DNA from: Bacteroidales bacterium
GTDB taxonomy: Bacteria > Bacteroidota > Bacteroidia > Bacteroidales > UBA932
Direction of reading: 5' to 3'
Assembly: GCA_017423025.1 (NCBI GenBank)
Contig: JAFPGC010000027.1
Location: 1 to 64,000, forward strand
DNA: 64,000 nucleotides
Part shown: positions 16,979 through 30,165 of the stretch, one piece after another
How positions within the stretch are numbered: the first letter of the stretch is position 1
How the letters are laid out: each line of letters begins with the position of its first letter
The notes under the pieces: generated by a model
Told to the model about the DNA's origin: nothing
Seen by the model: only the letters and a program-made list of their open reading frames with translations
Database searches by the model: none
Translations under genes and position numbers: made by a program

Positions 16979-19414
16979 ATGAATAAGTTATTTCCACGCA
17001 TGGCTATCGCAGTCCTGCTGGCCCTGGCCGCCTGCCAGCCTTCCTTTGAGGTGTATGACCTGCGCTGTGAAGGACTGGTGGAACCGCTGGGTATTGACAG
17101 CGCCCAGCCGCATTTCAGTTGGAAGATTGCTTCTGATAAACCCATGCAACAGGCTGCCTACGAGATAGAAGTGGGACCGGAGCTATGGAAGTCCGGTAAG
17201 GTGGACAGTGACCGGCAGGTGATGGTTCCTTACGCCGGGCAGCCGCTGATGTCCCGGCAGCAGACCCGCTGGCGGGTGCGTGTTTGGAATGGGGAAGGCA
17301 AGGTATCGGCCTGGAGTCCCTGGCAGCGCCTGGGAGTGGGCATTATTGGCGATGACCGGCTGAAAGGAGAATACATTGGTGCCGTTCCCGGAGAGGGGAG
17401 GGCTTCGCTCCTGCGCAAGGATTTCGAGGTAAAAAAGACCGGAACAGCCCTTCTGTACGTGAATTCCCTGGGTTATCACGAGGCCTATCTGAATGGGGAA
17501 AAGGTGTCGGATGCCGTGCTGCAGCCGGCTGTTTCCCAGCTTGACAAGCGCTCCCTCATTGTGGTCTATGATGTAAGCCATCTGATCAGGAAAGGCTTCA
17601 ACGAATTGTGTTTGGCCATAGGTTCAGGCTGGTATAAAAAGGCCACCTTCGACGCGGTTTATGACGGCGCCCTGGTAAAGGCCGAACTGGATGTGGACGG
17701 AGAACCGCAGGTCTGGACCGATGCCTCCTGGGAAGGCGGCTGGAACGGCTATTCCGATCTGGGTGACTGGCGGCCGCACGGCTTCGGGGGCGAACTCCTG
17801 GATAACAGGGCCAAGCCTGAATGGGCCCCGGTGGACGTGGTCCGGATAGAAGGCATAAAGGCCAGCATGCAGATGTGCGAGCCTTGCCGGATCCAGGAAA
17901 TTGTGACGCCGGTTTCTTTGGAATCCCAGGGAGAAGGCCGCTGGCTGGCCGATTTCGGGAAGGTGGTCAACGCCCTGATGGACGTAGAGTTCCCGGGACT
18001 TCAGCCCGGAGACTCGGTGAAGATTTCCTACAGTGATGCTTCAGCCGTGGATTTTGACCCCGAGATCTGCGGCTATGACGTGTTTATTGCCGCCGGGGAA
18101 GGGGACCATTTCCAGAATTGCTTCAATCACCACATCTTCCGCTATGTGCTGTTTGAAGGCCTGAAACAAGCTCCCGAGGAGTTGCAGGCTTACCGGATGC
18201 GTACGGATTTTGCGACGGGCGCCAGTTTCAGCAGCTCCGACCCCGAACTCAACGCCATCCACGACCTGGTGCTCCGGACCATGGAGAACCTGGCCTTCGA
18301 CGGCTATATGGTGGACTGCGCCAGCATTGAACGGCTGGGCTACGGAGGAGACGGCAATGCATCGGCCCAATCCCTTCAGACGGTGGCCGGTGTGAGCCCG
18401 CTCTTCCTGAACTGGCTCCAGGCCTGGGCCGATTCCCAGAAAGAAGACGGTGGCCTGCCTCACACGGCCCCCAATCCCTACAAGGCAGGCGGCGGTCCCT
18501 ATTGGTGCAGTTTCATCGTCCAGGCTCCCTGGAGGGTTTATATGAATTATGCCGATACGCGTCCCATGGAGCGCTTTTATCCCAATATGAAGCACTGGCT
18601 GGATTACGTAGACGCCTATACCGTGGACGGCCTCCTGAAGCAGTGGCCTACGCCCCCCACTCCGCCTTACCGCTGGTGGTATCTGGGAGACTGGGCGGCT
18701 CCCGAAGGTGTGAATGTGCAGGACCCGGAATCCATTGATCTGGTGAACAATTGCGCCCTGGCCCAAAGCTATGAGGAGCTGGTCCGGATGGCCCAGGCTA
18801 TGAATCTGGAGGCCGATGAGGCCAGTTACCGGCAGCGGCTGGAAGCCCTGCGGAAGAGGATTCACGAGACCTTCTATCATGATGGCCTCTATGCCTCCGG
18901 CAGCCAGGTGGATATGATTTATCCGCTGCTCGTGGGCGTGGTGCCGGACGGGTTGAAGGAGCAGGTGGTTGCCAAGCTGAAGGAACGCACGGAGACCCTG
19001 TATAACGGCCATCTGGCCACTGGTCTGGTGGGGATTCCCGTCCTGACGGAATGGGTGACCAGGGCCGGGGAATGCGACTGGATGTACGGAATGCTCAAAC
19101 AGCACGGCTATCCCGGTTACCTGCATATGATAGATAACGGCGCTACTGGTGTATGGGAGCATTGGGACGGCCGCCGCAGCCGCCTTCACAATTGCTTCAA
19201 CGGCATTGGCAGCTGGTTCTACCAGGCCCTGGGCGGCATTGTGGCCCTGGAGCCCGGCTATCGAAAAGTCAAGATTGCCCCCCAGATTCCGGCCGGTCTG
19301 GAATGGGTGGAGGTAACCCAGCCCACCCCTTACGGCCCCATTACCGTCAAGCGGCAGGGCCAGGAGGTTAGCTATACCGTTCCGGTAGGCGTTACCGTGG
19401 AGGAAAACGACTGA
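16979..19414 (+). CDS. GH78 alpha-L-rhamnosidase
   Basis: This 811-residue lipoprotein (lipobox LAAC) shows full GH78 layout. An Ig-like N-terminal domain with the typical opening YDLRCEGLVEPLGIDSAQPHF is followed by two beta-sandwiches, the (alpha/alpha)6 barrel and a C-terminal sandwich. VDCASIERLGYGGDGNAS near 444 replaces the canonical DCPQRDERLGW loop, and GATGVWEHWDG near 720 carries the expected catalytic Glu. The altered first motif may mean an altered subsite. An in-frame TTG at 16973 precedes the ATG, but the signal peptide starts naturally at 16979. A 67-bp gap separates it from GH106, with no recognisable promoter. Confidence 0.9.
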   Translation: MNKLFPRMAIAVLLALAACQPSFEVYDLRCEGLVEPLGIDSAQPHFSWKIASDKPMQQAAYEIEVGPELWKSGKVDSDRQVMVPYAGQPLMSRQQTRWRVRVWNGEGKVSAWSPWQRLGVGIIGDDRLKGEYIGAVPGEGRASLLRKDFEVKKTGTALLYVNSLGYHEAYLNGEKVSDAVLQPAVSQLDKRSLIVVYDVSHLIRKGFNELCLAIGSGWYKKATFDAVYDGALVKAELDVDGEPQVWTDASWEGGWNGYSDLGDWRPHGFGGELLDNRAKPEWAPVDVVRIEGIKASMQMCEPCRIQEIVTPVSLESQGEGRWLADFGKVVNALMDVEFPGLQPGDSVKISYSDASAVDFDPEICGYDVFIAAGEGDHFQNCFNHHIFRYVLFEGLKQAPEELQAYRMRTDFATGASFSSSDPELNAIHDLVLRTMENLAFDGYMVDCASIERLGYGGDGNASAQSLQTVAGVSPLFLNWLQAWADSQKEDGGLPHTAPNPYKAGGGPYWCSFIVQAPWRVYMNYADTRPMERFYPNMKHWLDYVDAYTVDGLLKQWPTPPTPPYRWWYLGDWAAPEGVNVQDPESIDLVNNCALAQSYEELVRMAQAMNLEADEASYRQRLEALRKRIHETFYHDGLYASGSQVDMIYPLLVGVVPDGLKEQVVAKLKERTETLYNGHLATGLVGIPVLTEWVTRAGECDWMYGMLKQHGYPGYLHMIDNGATGVWEHWDGRRSRLHNCFNGIGSWFYQALGGIVALEPGYRKVKIAPQIPAGLEWVEVTQPTPYGPITVKRQGQEVSYTVPVGVTVEEND

Positions 19415-19463
19415 TAATCAGAGAGTAAAAGTAGTTCCCCTACCCGAAAAAGAAAGGGGATAA

Positions 19464-23006
<3,543 letters not shown>

Positions 23007-23009
23007 GCC

Positions 23010-25829
23010 ATGAAAAGAATAGAAATCATACTCGGTCTGCTTCTGTTGGCGGCCTGTTCCAGTCCTCCGGATCCCATGAAGGAGGTGAACGTGTTCAACG
23101 GGACGGCGGCGGCCGGCAATACCTATCCCGGCGCTACGGTTCCGTTCGGGGCCGTCCAACTGAGTCCGGACACGGATCCCGGCCTGGCTTCCGGTTACCA
23201 TTACGACCACGAAACCATCCTGGGATTCAGCCACACGCACCTTTCGGGGACGGGATGTCCGGACCTGGGCGATTTCCTGGTGACGCCGGGCCTGAACCAG
23301 GCCAGACCCATGGGATTCTCCCACGAGAACGAGGAGGCGTCACCGGGCTACTACAAGGTGCAGTTGGAAAGTGTGGTGGCCGAACTCACCGCCTGGGAGC
23401 ATACCGGTTATCACCGCTATACCTTCAAGGTGCCCGGCAAGCGCGTCATCCTGGTGGATGCCCGGTATTGCCAGGGAGGCTGGTGCACACCCACGCAGGT
23501 TTCCCTGAGAGTGGAGGGGAAAGAGCTCATCGGCCACCGTCGGGTAAATGGCTGGGCCATTGACCGCGACATTTATTTATCGGCCGAATTCTCCGAGCCT
23601 TTTGTGAGCGCTGAGGAAGTGGAAGCGGGTAAAATCCTCTTTACTTTCCCGGATGAGGTCAAAGAGGTTTGCATGGTGGCCGGCCTTTCCGGAACCGGCG
23701 AGGAAGGGGCCCGCAAAAACCGCGAGGCCGAGGCCCTGGGATTTGACGAGGCCCTGGCCCGCGCCCAGGCCCGCTGGGCCGAGGCGCTGGGGACCATCCA
23801 GGTGAAAGGCGGCCCGGCAGATGTGTTCTACACTTACTTCTACCACACCTTCCAGACGCCCAACCGCATAGACGACGGAGATGGCCTGTACCGCGACCAG
23901 AAAGGCAGGAATGTCAAGCTGGAGGGAGCGGACCATTTCTATTCCACGCTTTCCATCTGGGATACCTTCCGCACCTGGCATCCCCTGCAGACCATCATTA
24001 ACCCGAAACTGACGGGCGACATCGTAAACTCCCTGCTGGACGACTACGACTGTCTGGGCGAACTGCCCATCTGGCCGCTTGCCAGTGACGAAACGGCCTG
24101 CATGATAGGCTATCACCCCGTTTCGGTGATTGCCGATGCGTGGCTCCGCGGCATCCGCACCTTTGACGGAGAGCGGGCCCTCCAGGCCATGATTGTGACT
24201 TCCAACAAGCACAATGTGAATGCCTCGCAGCTGTACAACCAGTACGGCTGGATTCCGGCCGACCTCAAGATAGAGACGGTGTCCCAGACCCTCGAATTCG
24301 CCTACGACGACTGGTGCATTGCCCGCATGGCGGAAAGCATGGGCTATCATGACATCGCCGGTGAATACGACAACCGGTCCCTGCGCTACCGAGAGCTCTT
24401 CGAGCCCGGATCCGGCTTCATGCGGGCCAAGAATGCCGACGGGTCCTGGGTAAGGGACTTTGATCCCCTGAAGGGCTCCCGGGATTACACCGAGGCCTCG
24501 CCCTGGCAGTACCGCTTCTTCGTTCCGCACGACATGAGTGGCCTGGCAGCCCTCATGGGAGGGGAGAAACCGTTGCAGGATGCTTTGGATTCGCTGTTCA
24601 CCTATTCGCCGGAAGGCTATACCACAGTGGATCCGGTGGGCATTGGCGGTGTGGTGGGCCAATATGCCCAGGGTAACGAACCCGACCACAACTTCCCCTG
24701 GCTCTTCTATTGGACTCCGGAGGCCTCGCGTTCCCAGCAGGTGGTGCGCCAGGTGCTCACGGAAACCTATTCCACCGGTCCTGACGGCATCTGCGGCAAC
24801 GAGGACTGCGGCCAGATGAGTGCATGGTATGTGATGGCCTCCATCGGCCTTTATCCCGTATGTCCGGGCAGCGGCCAGTATCTGATGACGGCGCCCCTGT
24901 TCAAGGAGACGGTGATTCATCTGGGCAATGGAAAGACGCTCACCATCAAGGCCGACAGGCCGAGGCGTCCCTATATTTCCAAGGTTTTCCTGAACGGGGA
25001 ACCCGTCGATGAGCACTTCCTGACTTATGAGCAGATTATGGAAGGCGGCGTCCTCAGCTTCAAGCTCTCGCGCAAACCCAATTTCGAAAGGAATGCCCTG
25101 CCCAGGCCTTATTCGCTAACTCAGGATCCTCCCGTCTGCCCTCCGGCCATCCACGGGCAGCTGTTCCTCTTTGAGAACGAGACCGAGGTAAGTCTAAGCT
25201 GCAAGACCCCCGGCGCCGCTATCCACTACACGCTGGACGGCAGCGAACCCACGGAGGATAGTCCTTTGTACGAGAATCCCTTTATCCTTACGGAGTCCTG
25301 TGCCATCCGTGCCCGGGCCTTCAAGAAAGGCATGCCTCCCTCTCCCAAGGTGTTCCAGACGGCCCATAAGCTGTTTTTCCATCCATCGGCCAATAGGGAA
25401 GACCTGAAGCCGGGATGCCGTTACACCTACCACGAGGCCAATTTCACGCTTCTCTCGCAGATTGAAAGCGATCCGGCCGAGGGAACCGGCATCATCCTGG
25501 AACCGACCATTGCGGGAACACACCGGGAGGACCATTTCGCCTATACCTTCTTCGGCTACATTGACATCCCCATTACGGGTGTGTGGACTTTCGAGACCCG
25601 GAGTGACGACGGCAGCGCCCTGTACATCGACGGGGTGCGGGTGGTGAACAACGACGGTTCGCACTCGGAAGTATCGGCCTATGGCGAGATTCCGCTGGAG
25701 AAAGGCCTGCATCCCTTCAAGATCCTGTATTTCGAGGATTATGAAGGGGAGGCGTTCAGCTGGTACTGGTGTGCCCCCGGAACGAACGAATTCAAGTCCA
25801 TTCCGCCGGCCTGCTTCTATTATAAATAG
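23010..25829 (+). CDS. GH92 alpha-mannosidase family lipoprotein with chitobiase-C and PA14 modules
   Basis: This 939-residue lipoprotein (lipobox LAAC) has the GH92 opening FNGTAAAGNTYPGATVPFG, the GNEPDHNFPWLF motif near 555 and DCGQMSAWYVMASIGLYPV near 598. GH92 enzymes are calcium-dependent inverting exo-alpha-mannosidases. After the catalytic part come a chitobiase/FN3-like domain (IHYTLDGSEPTEDSPLYENP, near 730) and a PA14 domain (TFETRSDDGSALYIDGVRV, near 855). Both extra modules are unusual additions to GH92. The start is 3 bp after the GH2 stop. Its TAG stop abuts, with no spare base, the stop of the convergent GH20 gene. Confidence 0.9.
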   Translation: MKRIEIILGLLLLAACSSPPDPMKEVNVFNGTAAAGNTYPGATVPFGAVQLSPDTDPGLASGYHYDHETILGFSHTHLSGTGCPDLGDFLVTPGLNQARPMGFSHENEEASPGYYKVQLESVVAELTAWEHTGYHRYTFKVPGKRVILVDARYCQGGWCTPTQVSLRVEGKELIGHRRVNGWAIDRDIYLSAEFSEPFVSAEEVEAGKILFTFPDEVKEVCMVAGLSGTGEEGARKNREAEALGFDEALARAQARWAEALGTIQVKGGPADVFYTYFYHTFQTPNRIDDGDGLYRDQKGRNVKLEGADHFYSTLSIWDTFRTWHPLQTIINPKLTGDIVNSLLDDYDCLGELPIWPLASDETACMIGYHPVSVIADAWLRGIRTFDGERALQAMIVTSNKHNVNASQLYNQYGWIPADLKIETVSQTLEFAYDDWCIARMAESMGYHDIAGEYDNRSLRYRELFEPGSGFMRAKNADGSWVRDFDPLKGSRDYTEASPWQYRFFVPHDMSGLAALMGGEKPLQDALDSLFTYSPEGYTTVDPVGIGGVVGQYAQGNEPDHNFPWLFYWTPEASRSQQVVRQVLTETYSTGPDGICGNEDCGQMSAWYVMASIGLYPVCPGSGQYLMTAPLFKETVIHLGNGKTLTIKADRPRRPYISKVFLNGEPVDEHFLTYEQIMEGGVLSFKLSRKPNFERNALPRPYSLTQDPPVCPPAIHGQLFLFENETEVSLSCKTPGAAIHYTLDGSEPTEDSPLYENPFILTESCAIRARAFKKGMPPSPKVFQTAHKLFFHPSANREDLKPGCRYTYHEANFTLLSQIESDPAEGTGIILEPTIAGTHREDHFAYTFFGYIDIPITGVWTFETRSDDGSALYIDGVRVVNNDGSHSEVSAYGEIPLEKGLHPFKILYFEDYEGEAFSWYWCAPGTNEFKSIPPACFYYK

Positions 25830-27359
25830 TTATTCCGCTGGATTCCAGTTCCATCCGCGGGCTGTATAGAGGGCTTCCATTCTCTGCAAACGAGGGAGGA
25901 AGCCCTCATAGTTTCTGCCTTCTGGGGCGCTCCACTGGAGTTCGGAGACGGCGGCGAGGCGGGGGAGCAGTTTCCACAGGAGGTCCTGTTCGTTGGGCAC
26001 ACGCTCGCTCCAGAGACAGGCTTCCACGCCCAGGATGTGGTCCTGCTGCTTCGGGGTGAGGCCTTCCGGCTTCACGTTCAGGTCATAGACCCGGCGGAAG
26101 TAGGCTTCTCCCTTGAGGGCGTTGCCGTCGCCAGCGCTCAGGTACAGATGGCCCACCGGGCAGAGGATGGCGTCGTAGCCCTCCCGGACGGCGATATCCG
26201 TAGAAACGGGGCGCATCCAGCCGGCGATGACGGCTTTGCGGGACGGGGCTCCAATGACCTCGTTGCTCCAATCCACCAGCACGTCGTTCCAGATGATGGC
26301 CCGGCGGTCCCGGGCTTCCAGATGGGCGACCGCCTGGTCCATGAACCAGGACTGAAGCAGTTCTTCGGCCGATTTATGCCCATCGGCCTTCAGGCCCAGT
26401 TCTTTGATCTTGGCCTGGCAATGGGGGCAGGCCTCCCAGCGCACCTTGGGGCATTCGTCGCCGCCCAGGTGGATGTAGCGGGAAGGGAAGAGGTCCATGA
26501 CCTCGTCCAGCACGTCCAGCACAAATTGGAGCGTATGCTCGCGGCCGGCACAGAGGACGTCGTCCAGCACGCCGTATTCACAGGCCACCTCGTAGGGACC
26601 GCCGGTGCAGCCCAGTTCAGGGTAGGAGGCCAGCGCGGCCTTCATGTGGCCGGGCAGGTCAATCTCCGGAATGACTTCTATCCCCTTGGTGGCGGCGTAA
26701 GCCACAATGTCCCGGACTTCTTCCTGGGTGTAGAAGCCGCTCACGGGCACGCCGTCATGGCCTTTCTGCCCGGGAACGGGGCTTCCGGCCCGCCAGGAGC
26801 CCACCTCGGTGAGCTTGGGGTATTTCTTGATTTCCAGGCGCCAGCCCTGGTCTTCGCTCAGGTGCCAGTGGAATTCGTTAATCTGGTGCAGGGCCAGGAT
26901 GTCTATCACTTTCTTGACGGTCTCCACCGGGAAGAAATGCCGGCCGCAGTCCAGCATGAAAGCGCGGTACGGGAACTCCGGATAGTCGAAGACCGTAGCT
27001 CCGGGAAGCACCGCCACTTCATCGGCCCCCAAAGAAGCGGGCAGGGCTTTCTCCAAAGTCTGCATCCCTCTCAGGATTCCCACTTCCGTGGCGGCGGTAA
27101 GGGTAATGCCCTTGCCGGTGACGTCCAGGCGGTAGCATTCGGCCTGCTGGAAAGGCTTCAATTCCTGTCCCAGAGTGGCGTCCAGGCAGGTCTTGACTCC
27201 GGCGGGCAAAGCTTTCTTTACCACATAGGATTCCCCGTTCTCCACCACGCTGCGGGGCTGGGGACTCAAGGTCCAGCTGCCGCTCACTTGTGTTTTGGGA
27301 TTGCAGGAGAAGAGGATAAGGCTGCCCAGGAGGCAGAGGCCGATGACGGGATGTTTCAT
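25830..27359 (-). CDS. GH20 beta-N-acetylhexosaminidase lipoprotein
   Basis: This 509-residue lipoprotein (lipobox LFSC) has the GH20b N-terminal domain and a TIM barrel. FHWHLSEDQGWRLEIKKYP near 160 and HLGGDECPK near 299 are seen; the D-E pair is the catalytic motif for substrate-assisted hydrolysis of terminal GlcNAc or GalNAc. It is the only minus-strand gene in the first 47 kb, sitting between two plus-strand operons with its own promoter (27386-27393). Its stop touches the GH92 stop directly, so no intergenic terminator exists and the two transcripts must overlap. Confidence 0.92.
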   Translation of the reverse strand: MKHPVIGLCLLGSLILFSCNPKTQVSGSWTLSPQPRSVVENGESYVVKKALPAGVKTCLDATLGQELKPFQQAECYRLDVTGKGITLTAATEVGILRGMQTLEKALPASLGADEVAVLPGATVFDYPEFPYRAFMLDCGRHFFPVETVKKVIDILALHQINEFHWHLSEDQGWRLEIKKYPKLTEVGSWRAGSPVPGQKGHDGVPVSGFYTQEEVRDIVAYAATKGIEVIPEIDLPGHMKAALASYPELGCTGGPYEVACEYGVLDDVLCAGREHTLQFVLDVLDEVMDLFPSRYIHLGGDECPKVRWEACPHCQAKIKELGLKADGHKSAEELLQSWFMDQAVAHLEARDRRAIIWNDVLVDWSNEVIGAPSRKAVIAGWMRPVSTDIAVREGYDAILCPVGHLYLSAGDGNALKGEAYFRRVYDLNVKPEGLTPKQQDHILGVEACLWSERVPNEQDLLWKLLPRLAAVSELQWSAPEGRNYEGFLPRLQRMEALYTARGWNWNPAE

Positions 27360-27385
27360 AAAAAAGGGAGTTTTAGTGACAGAAC

Positions 27386-27393
27386 AAAGGTAG
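27386..27393 (-). promoter_or_regulatory. -7 box for GH20
   Basis: Read on the minus strand, TACCTTTG matches TAnnTTTG exactly and ends 27 bp from the GH20 start codon. No convincing -33 box is seen. It lies in a 103-bp divergent intergenic region shared with the GH2 promoter. Confidence 0.6.
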
Positions 27394-27400
27394 AAAATAT

Positions 27401-27431
27401 TTTGTAATTGGCCGAAAAAGCGCTAACTTTA
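27401..27431 (+). promoter_or_regulatory. Promoter for the GH2-GH78 pair
   Basis: TTTTG (27401-27405), an 18-bp spacer and TAACTTTA (27424-27431) give a near-consensus Bacteroidetes promoter, one base off in the -7 box, 31 bp before the GH2 start. It overlaps the upstream part of the divergent GH20 promoter, so the two may be co-regulated. Confidence 0.55.
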
Positions 27432-27462
27432 TAGTCTATACTATTAACTTCTTAAATTATTT

Positions 27463-30162
27463 ATGAAACGGTCTTGTCTGCTTCTGTCCGTGATGCTCAT
27501 TTTGGGTGCCTGCGCCCCCAAAGTTGTGGAAAATATCCCTCTTCCGGAGCATCCCCGTCCGGACTTTGAACGCCCGCAATGGGAAAACCTGAACGGCTAT
27601 TGGAACTTCGGTTTTGAAGAAAACAACCTGGACCAGCGCATCCTGGTTCCCTTCCCCTGGGGCAGTGCCCTTTCGGAGGTGGAAGACAAAGGCGACATCG
27701 CCTGGTACAGCCGCGACATCACCATCCCCCGTTCCTGGAAGGGAAAGCGCGTGTTCCTGGTGGTCGGTGCGTCTGACTGGCAGACCGAAGCCTGGCTGGA
27801 CGGAGAAAGCCTGGGTTATCACGAAGGCGGTTATACGCCCTTCGAATTCGAACTCAAGAACGTGAAGCCGGGCAGTACCTATCCGCTGGTCTTGAAAGTG
27901 GACGATACCTACAGCGACGCCCATCTGTACGGCAAGCAGGGCTACGGCAACGCCCGCGGCATCTGGCAGACCGTTTATCTGGAGGCCCGCGGCTACAACT
28001 TCATCAAGTCCCTGCACTTCACTCCGGACATCGACGCCTCCACGGTAAAGGTGGACCTCGTCCTGGATTACCCGGCCGATGAAATAGGTTCCTTCCGCCT
28101 GGTCTTCAACACCGGCGGTCAGGATGCCTTCGAGGCTCCCATCGACGAAGGTGCCCAGGAAATGAGCTTTGTGGTGCCCATCGTGAACCAGCACCTTTGG
28201 GATATTGACGATCCCTTCCTCTACGAAGTGACAGCTTCCCTTTGCTCGGTGGATAAGGTGGTGGACCAGGTGAACACGTACTTCGGCCAGCGCAAGGTGG
28301 GCATGGCCAAGCTCCCCGGAACCGATTACAACTACGTGGCCCTCAACAACAAGCCCTTGTATCTGCAGCTCACGCTGGACCAGAGTTACCATCCGGAAGG
28401 CTTCTACACCTTCCCTTCGGACGAGTTCATGAGGAACGAGATAGAGATTTCCAAGAAACTGGGTCTGAACGGCAACCGCATCCACATTAAGGTGGAAGTG
28501 CCCCGCAAACTGTACTGGGCCGATAAACTGGGCCTCCTCATCATGGCCGATACCCCCAACTTCTGGGGCGCCCCCACCGAGGAAGCCAAGGCCGATTGGG
28601 AGCACTGCTTCCGGGCTCAGGTGGAAAGGGATTACAACCACCCGTCCATCTTCGCCTGGGTGAATTTCAACGAGACCTGGGGTCTGCAGACCGATGGCGT
28701 GTACAAACCTGAGACCCAGGAATGGGTACGGGACATGCACCGCCTTACCAAGGAACTGGATCCTTCCCGCCTGGCCGAGGACAACTCCGCCTGCCTGAAC
28801 GACCACGTGGAGACGGACATCAACTCCTGGCACGCTTACGTGCGTGGTTTCCTCTGGGAGGAGAGAATTGCCGAATATGAGCGCAATACCTATCCCGGCA
28901 GCCATTTCAACTTCATTGGCGACAACGTTCAGGACGGTGCTCCCATGATCAACAGCGAATGCGGTGACGTATGGGGCTATGACGGCAGTTCCGGAGACGT
29001 AGACTTTACCTGGGACTACCACATCATGATGGATGCCTTCCGCCGCCATCCCGGCTGCGCCGGCTGGCTGTATACGGAACACCACGACGTTATCAACGAG
29101 TGGAACGGCTATGTGCAGTACGACCGTTCTCCCAAGATCGACGGTCTGGGAGACCTGGTGCCCGGCATGACCCTGGCCGATTTCCACAGCAAGTATTACA
29201 TTTCCCCGGAGCGTTACCTCTATTCCGAGGTACAGGGCGGGGAAGTGCTGGAGATTCCCTTCGTGGCCTCCTTCATGACGGATGAGAATCCCGGTGGCCT
29301 TACCCTGGAGACCGAGCTGGTGGGCTGGAACACCCTGGGAGACTTCGCCTCCTACAGCAACGATTCCCAGCCCGTCGCTTTCGAGCCCTACATGAACTGC
29401 CGGGCCGGAAAGGTACGCGTGGCCATCCCCGAAGAAAAGGGTCTGTATCTGCTTCGCTACATCTTGAAGAAGGCCGATGGCACCGTGCTTCATCGCAATT
29501 TCACTACCTTCCGCGTCAAGAAGGGCACCGGCCCCGAAGGCGTCAGGGTAGTGAGCTTCCCGGTGAGCTCCTATACGGCCCAGGAGTGGTCCAACGGCCA
29601 TTCCTCCGTGATGGACGGCCTCAAGCTGAACGGCTTCGGCCACGGCTATTTCGAATACAAGGTAAAGCTTCCCAAGGATTTGGACCTGGACAAGGTGGCA
29701 TCGGCCCAGCTCATTTTCGAGGCCTCTTCCCGCGAGATTTTCGGCAAGGATGTGGCCGGCAACGACATCCAGGGAGACTTCATGCTGGGCGGCGGCACCT
29801 TCGACCACTGCAAGTCGCTCAACTCCTTCGCCATGACGGACGACGAGCCCTGGCCTTCCACCGTCCTGGTAAGCATCGAGGGATATGACCTGGGCCCGGC
29901 AACCCGTCTGGAAGACTGCCCGGCCGACCACCGCGGCATCCTTTCCTGGGGCGCCCAGCCTAATGTGCGCTACATCCGCGAGGCCGGTTCCTACGGCCAG
30001 CTGGTGAAGGTAGACCTTCCCGTGAACGAAGCCAAGGGAATGGATCTGAGCACCGTCACCGTCCGCTTCAGCGTTCCTGCCGGCAACGGCGGCCTGTCCC
30101 TCTTCGGCCAGGACTTCGGCCGTTATCCCCTGGATCCCACGTTTGTATTTAAAATGAAATAG
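27463..30162 (+). CDS. GH2 family glycosidase lipoprotein
   Basis: This 899-residue lipoprotein (lipobox LGAC) has a GH2 sugar-binding jelly-roll (WYSRDITIPRSWKGKRVFL near 84), an immunoglobulin-like domain and a TIM barrel. The likely acid/base is the Glu of NFNETWG (near 404) and the nucleophile the Glu of MINSECGD (near 497). It lacks the lectin and small-chain domains of the GH2 at 19482 and belongs to a different GH2 subgroup; the C-terminal ~200 residues are an extra beta-sandwich. Activity could be beta-galactosidase, beta-glucuronidase or arabinosidase-like. It is followed after 3 bp by GH78. Confidence 0.87.
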   Translation: MKRSCLLLSVMLILGACAPKVVENIPLPEHPRPDFERPQWENLNGYWNFGFEENNLDQRILVPFPWGSALSEVEDKGDIAWYSRDITIPRSWKGKRVFLVVGASDWQTEAWLDGESLGYHEGGYTPFEFELKNVKPGSTYPLVLKVDDTYSDAHLYGKQGYGNARGIWQTVYLEARGYNFIKSLHFTPDIDASTVKVDLVLDYPADEIGSFRLVFNTGGQDAFEAPIDEGAQEMSFVVPIVNQHLWDIDDPFLYEVTASLCSVDKVVDQVNTYFGQRKVGMAKLPGTDYNYVALNNKPLYLQLTLDQSYHPEGFYTFPSDEFMRNEIEISKKLGLNGNRIHIKVEVPRKLYWADKLGLLIMADTPNFWGAPTEEAKADWEHCFRAQVERDYNHPSIFAWVNFNETWGLQTDGVYKPETQEWVRDMHRLTKELDPSRLAEDNSACLNDHVETDINSWHAYVRGFLWEERIAEYERNTYPGSHFNFIGDNVQDGAPMINSECGDVWGYDGSSGDVDFTWDYHIMMDAFRRHPGCAGWLYTEHHDVINEWNGYVQYDRSPKIDGLGDLVPGMTLADFHSKYYISPERYLYSEVQGGEVLEIPFVASFMTDENPGGLTLETELVGWNTLGDFASYSNDSQPVAFEPYMNCRAGKVRVAIPEEKGLYLLRYILKKADGTVLHRNFTTFRVKKGTGPEGVRVVSFPVSSYTAQEWSNGHSSVMDGLKLNGFGHGYFEYKVKLPKDLDLDKVASAQLIFEASSREIFGKDVAGNDIQGDFMLGGGTFDHCKSLNSFAMTDDEPWPSTVLVSIEGYDLGPATRLEDCPADHRGILSWGAQPNVRYIREAGSYGQLVKVDLPVNEAKGMDLSTVTVRFSVPAGNGGLSLFGQDFGRYPLDPTFVFKMK

Positions 30163-30165
30163 GCT

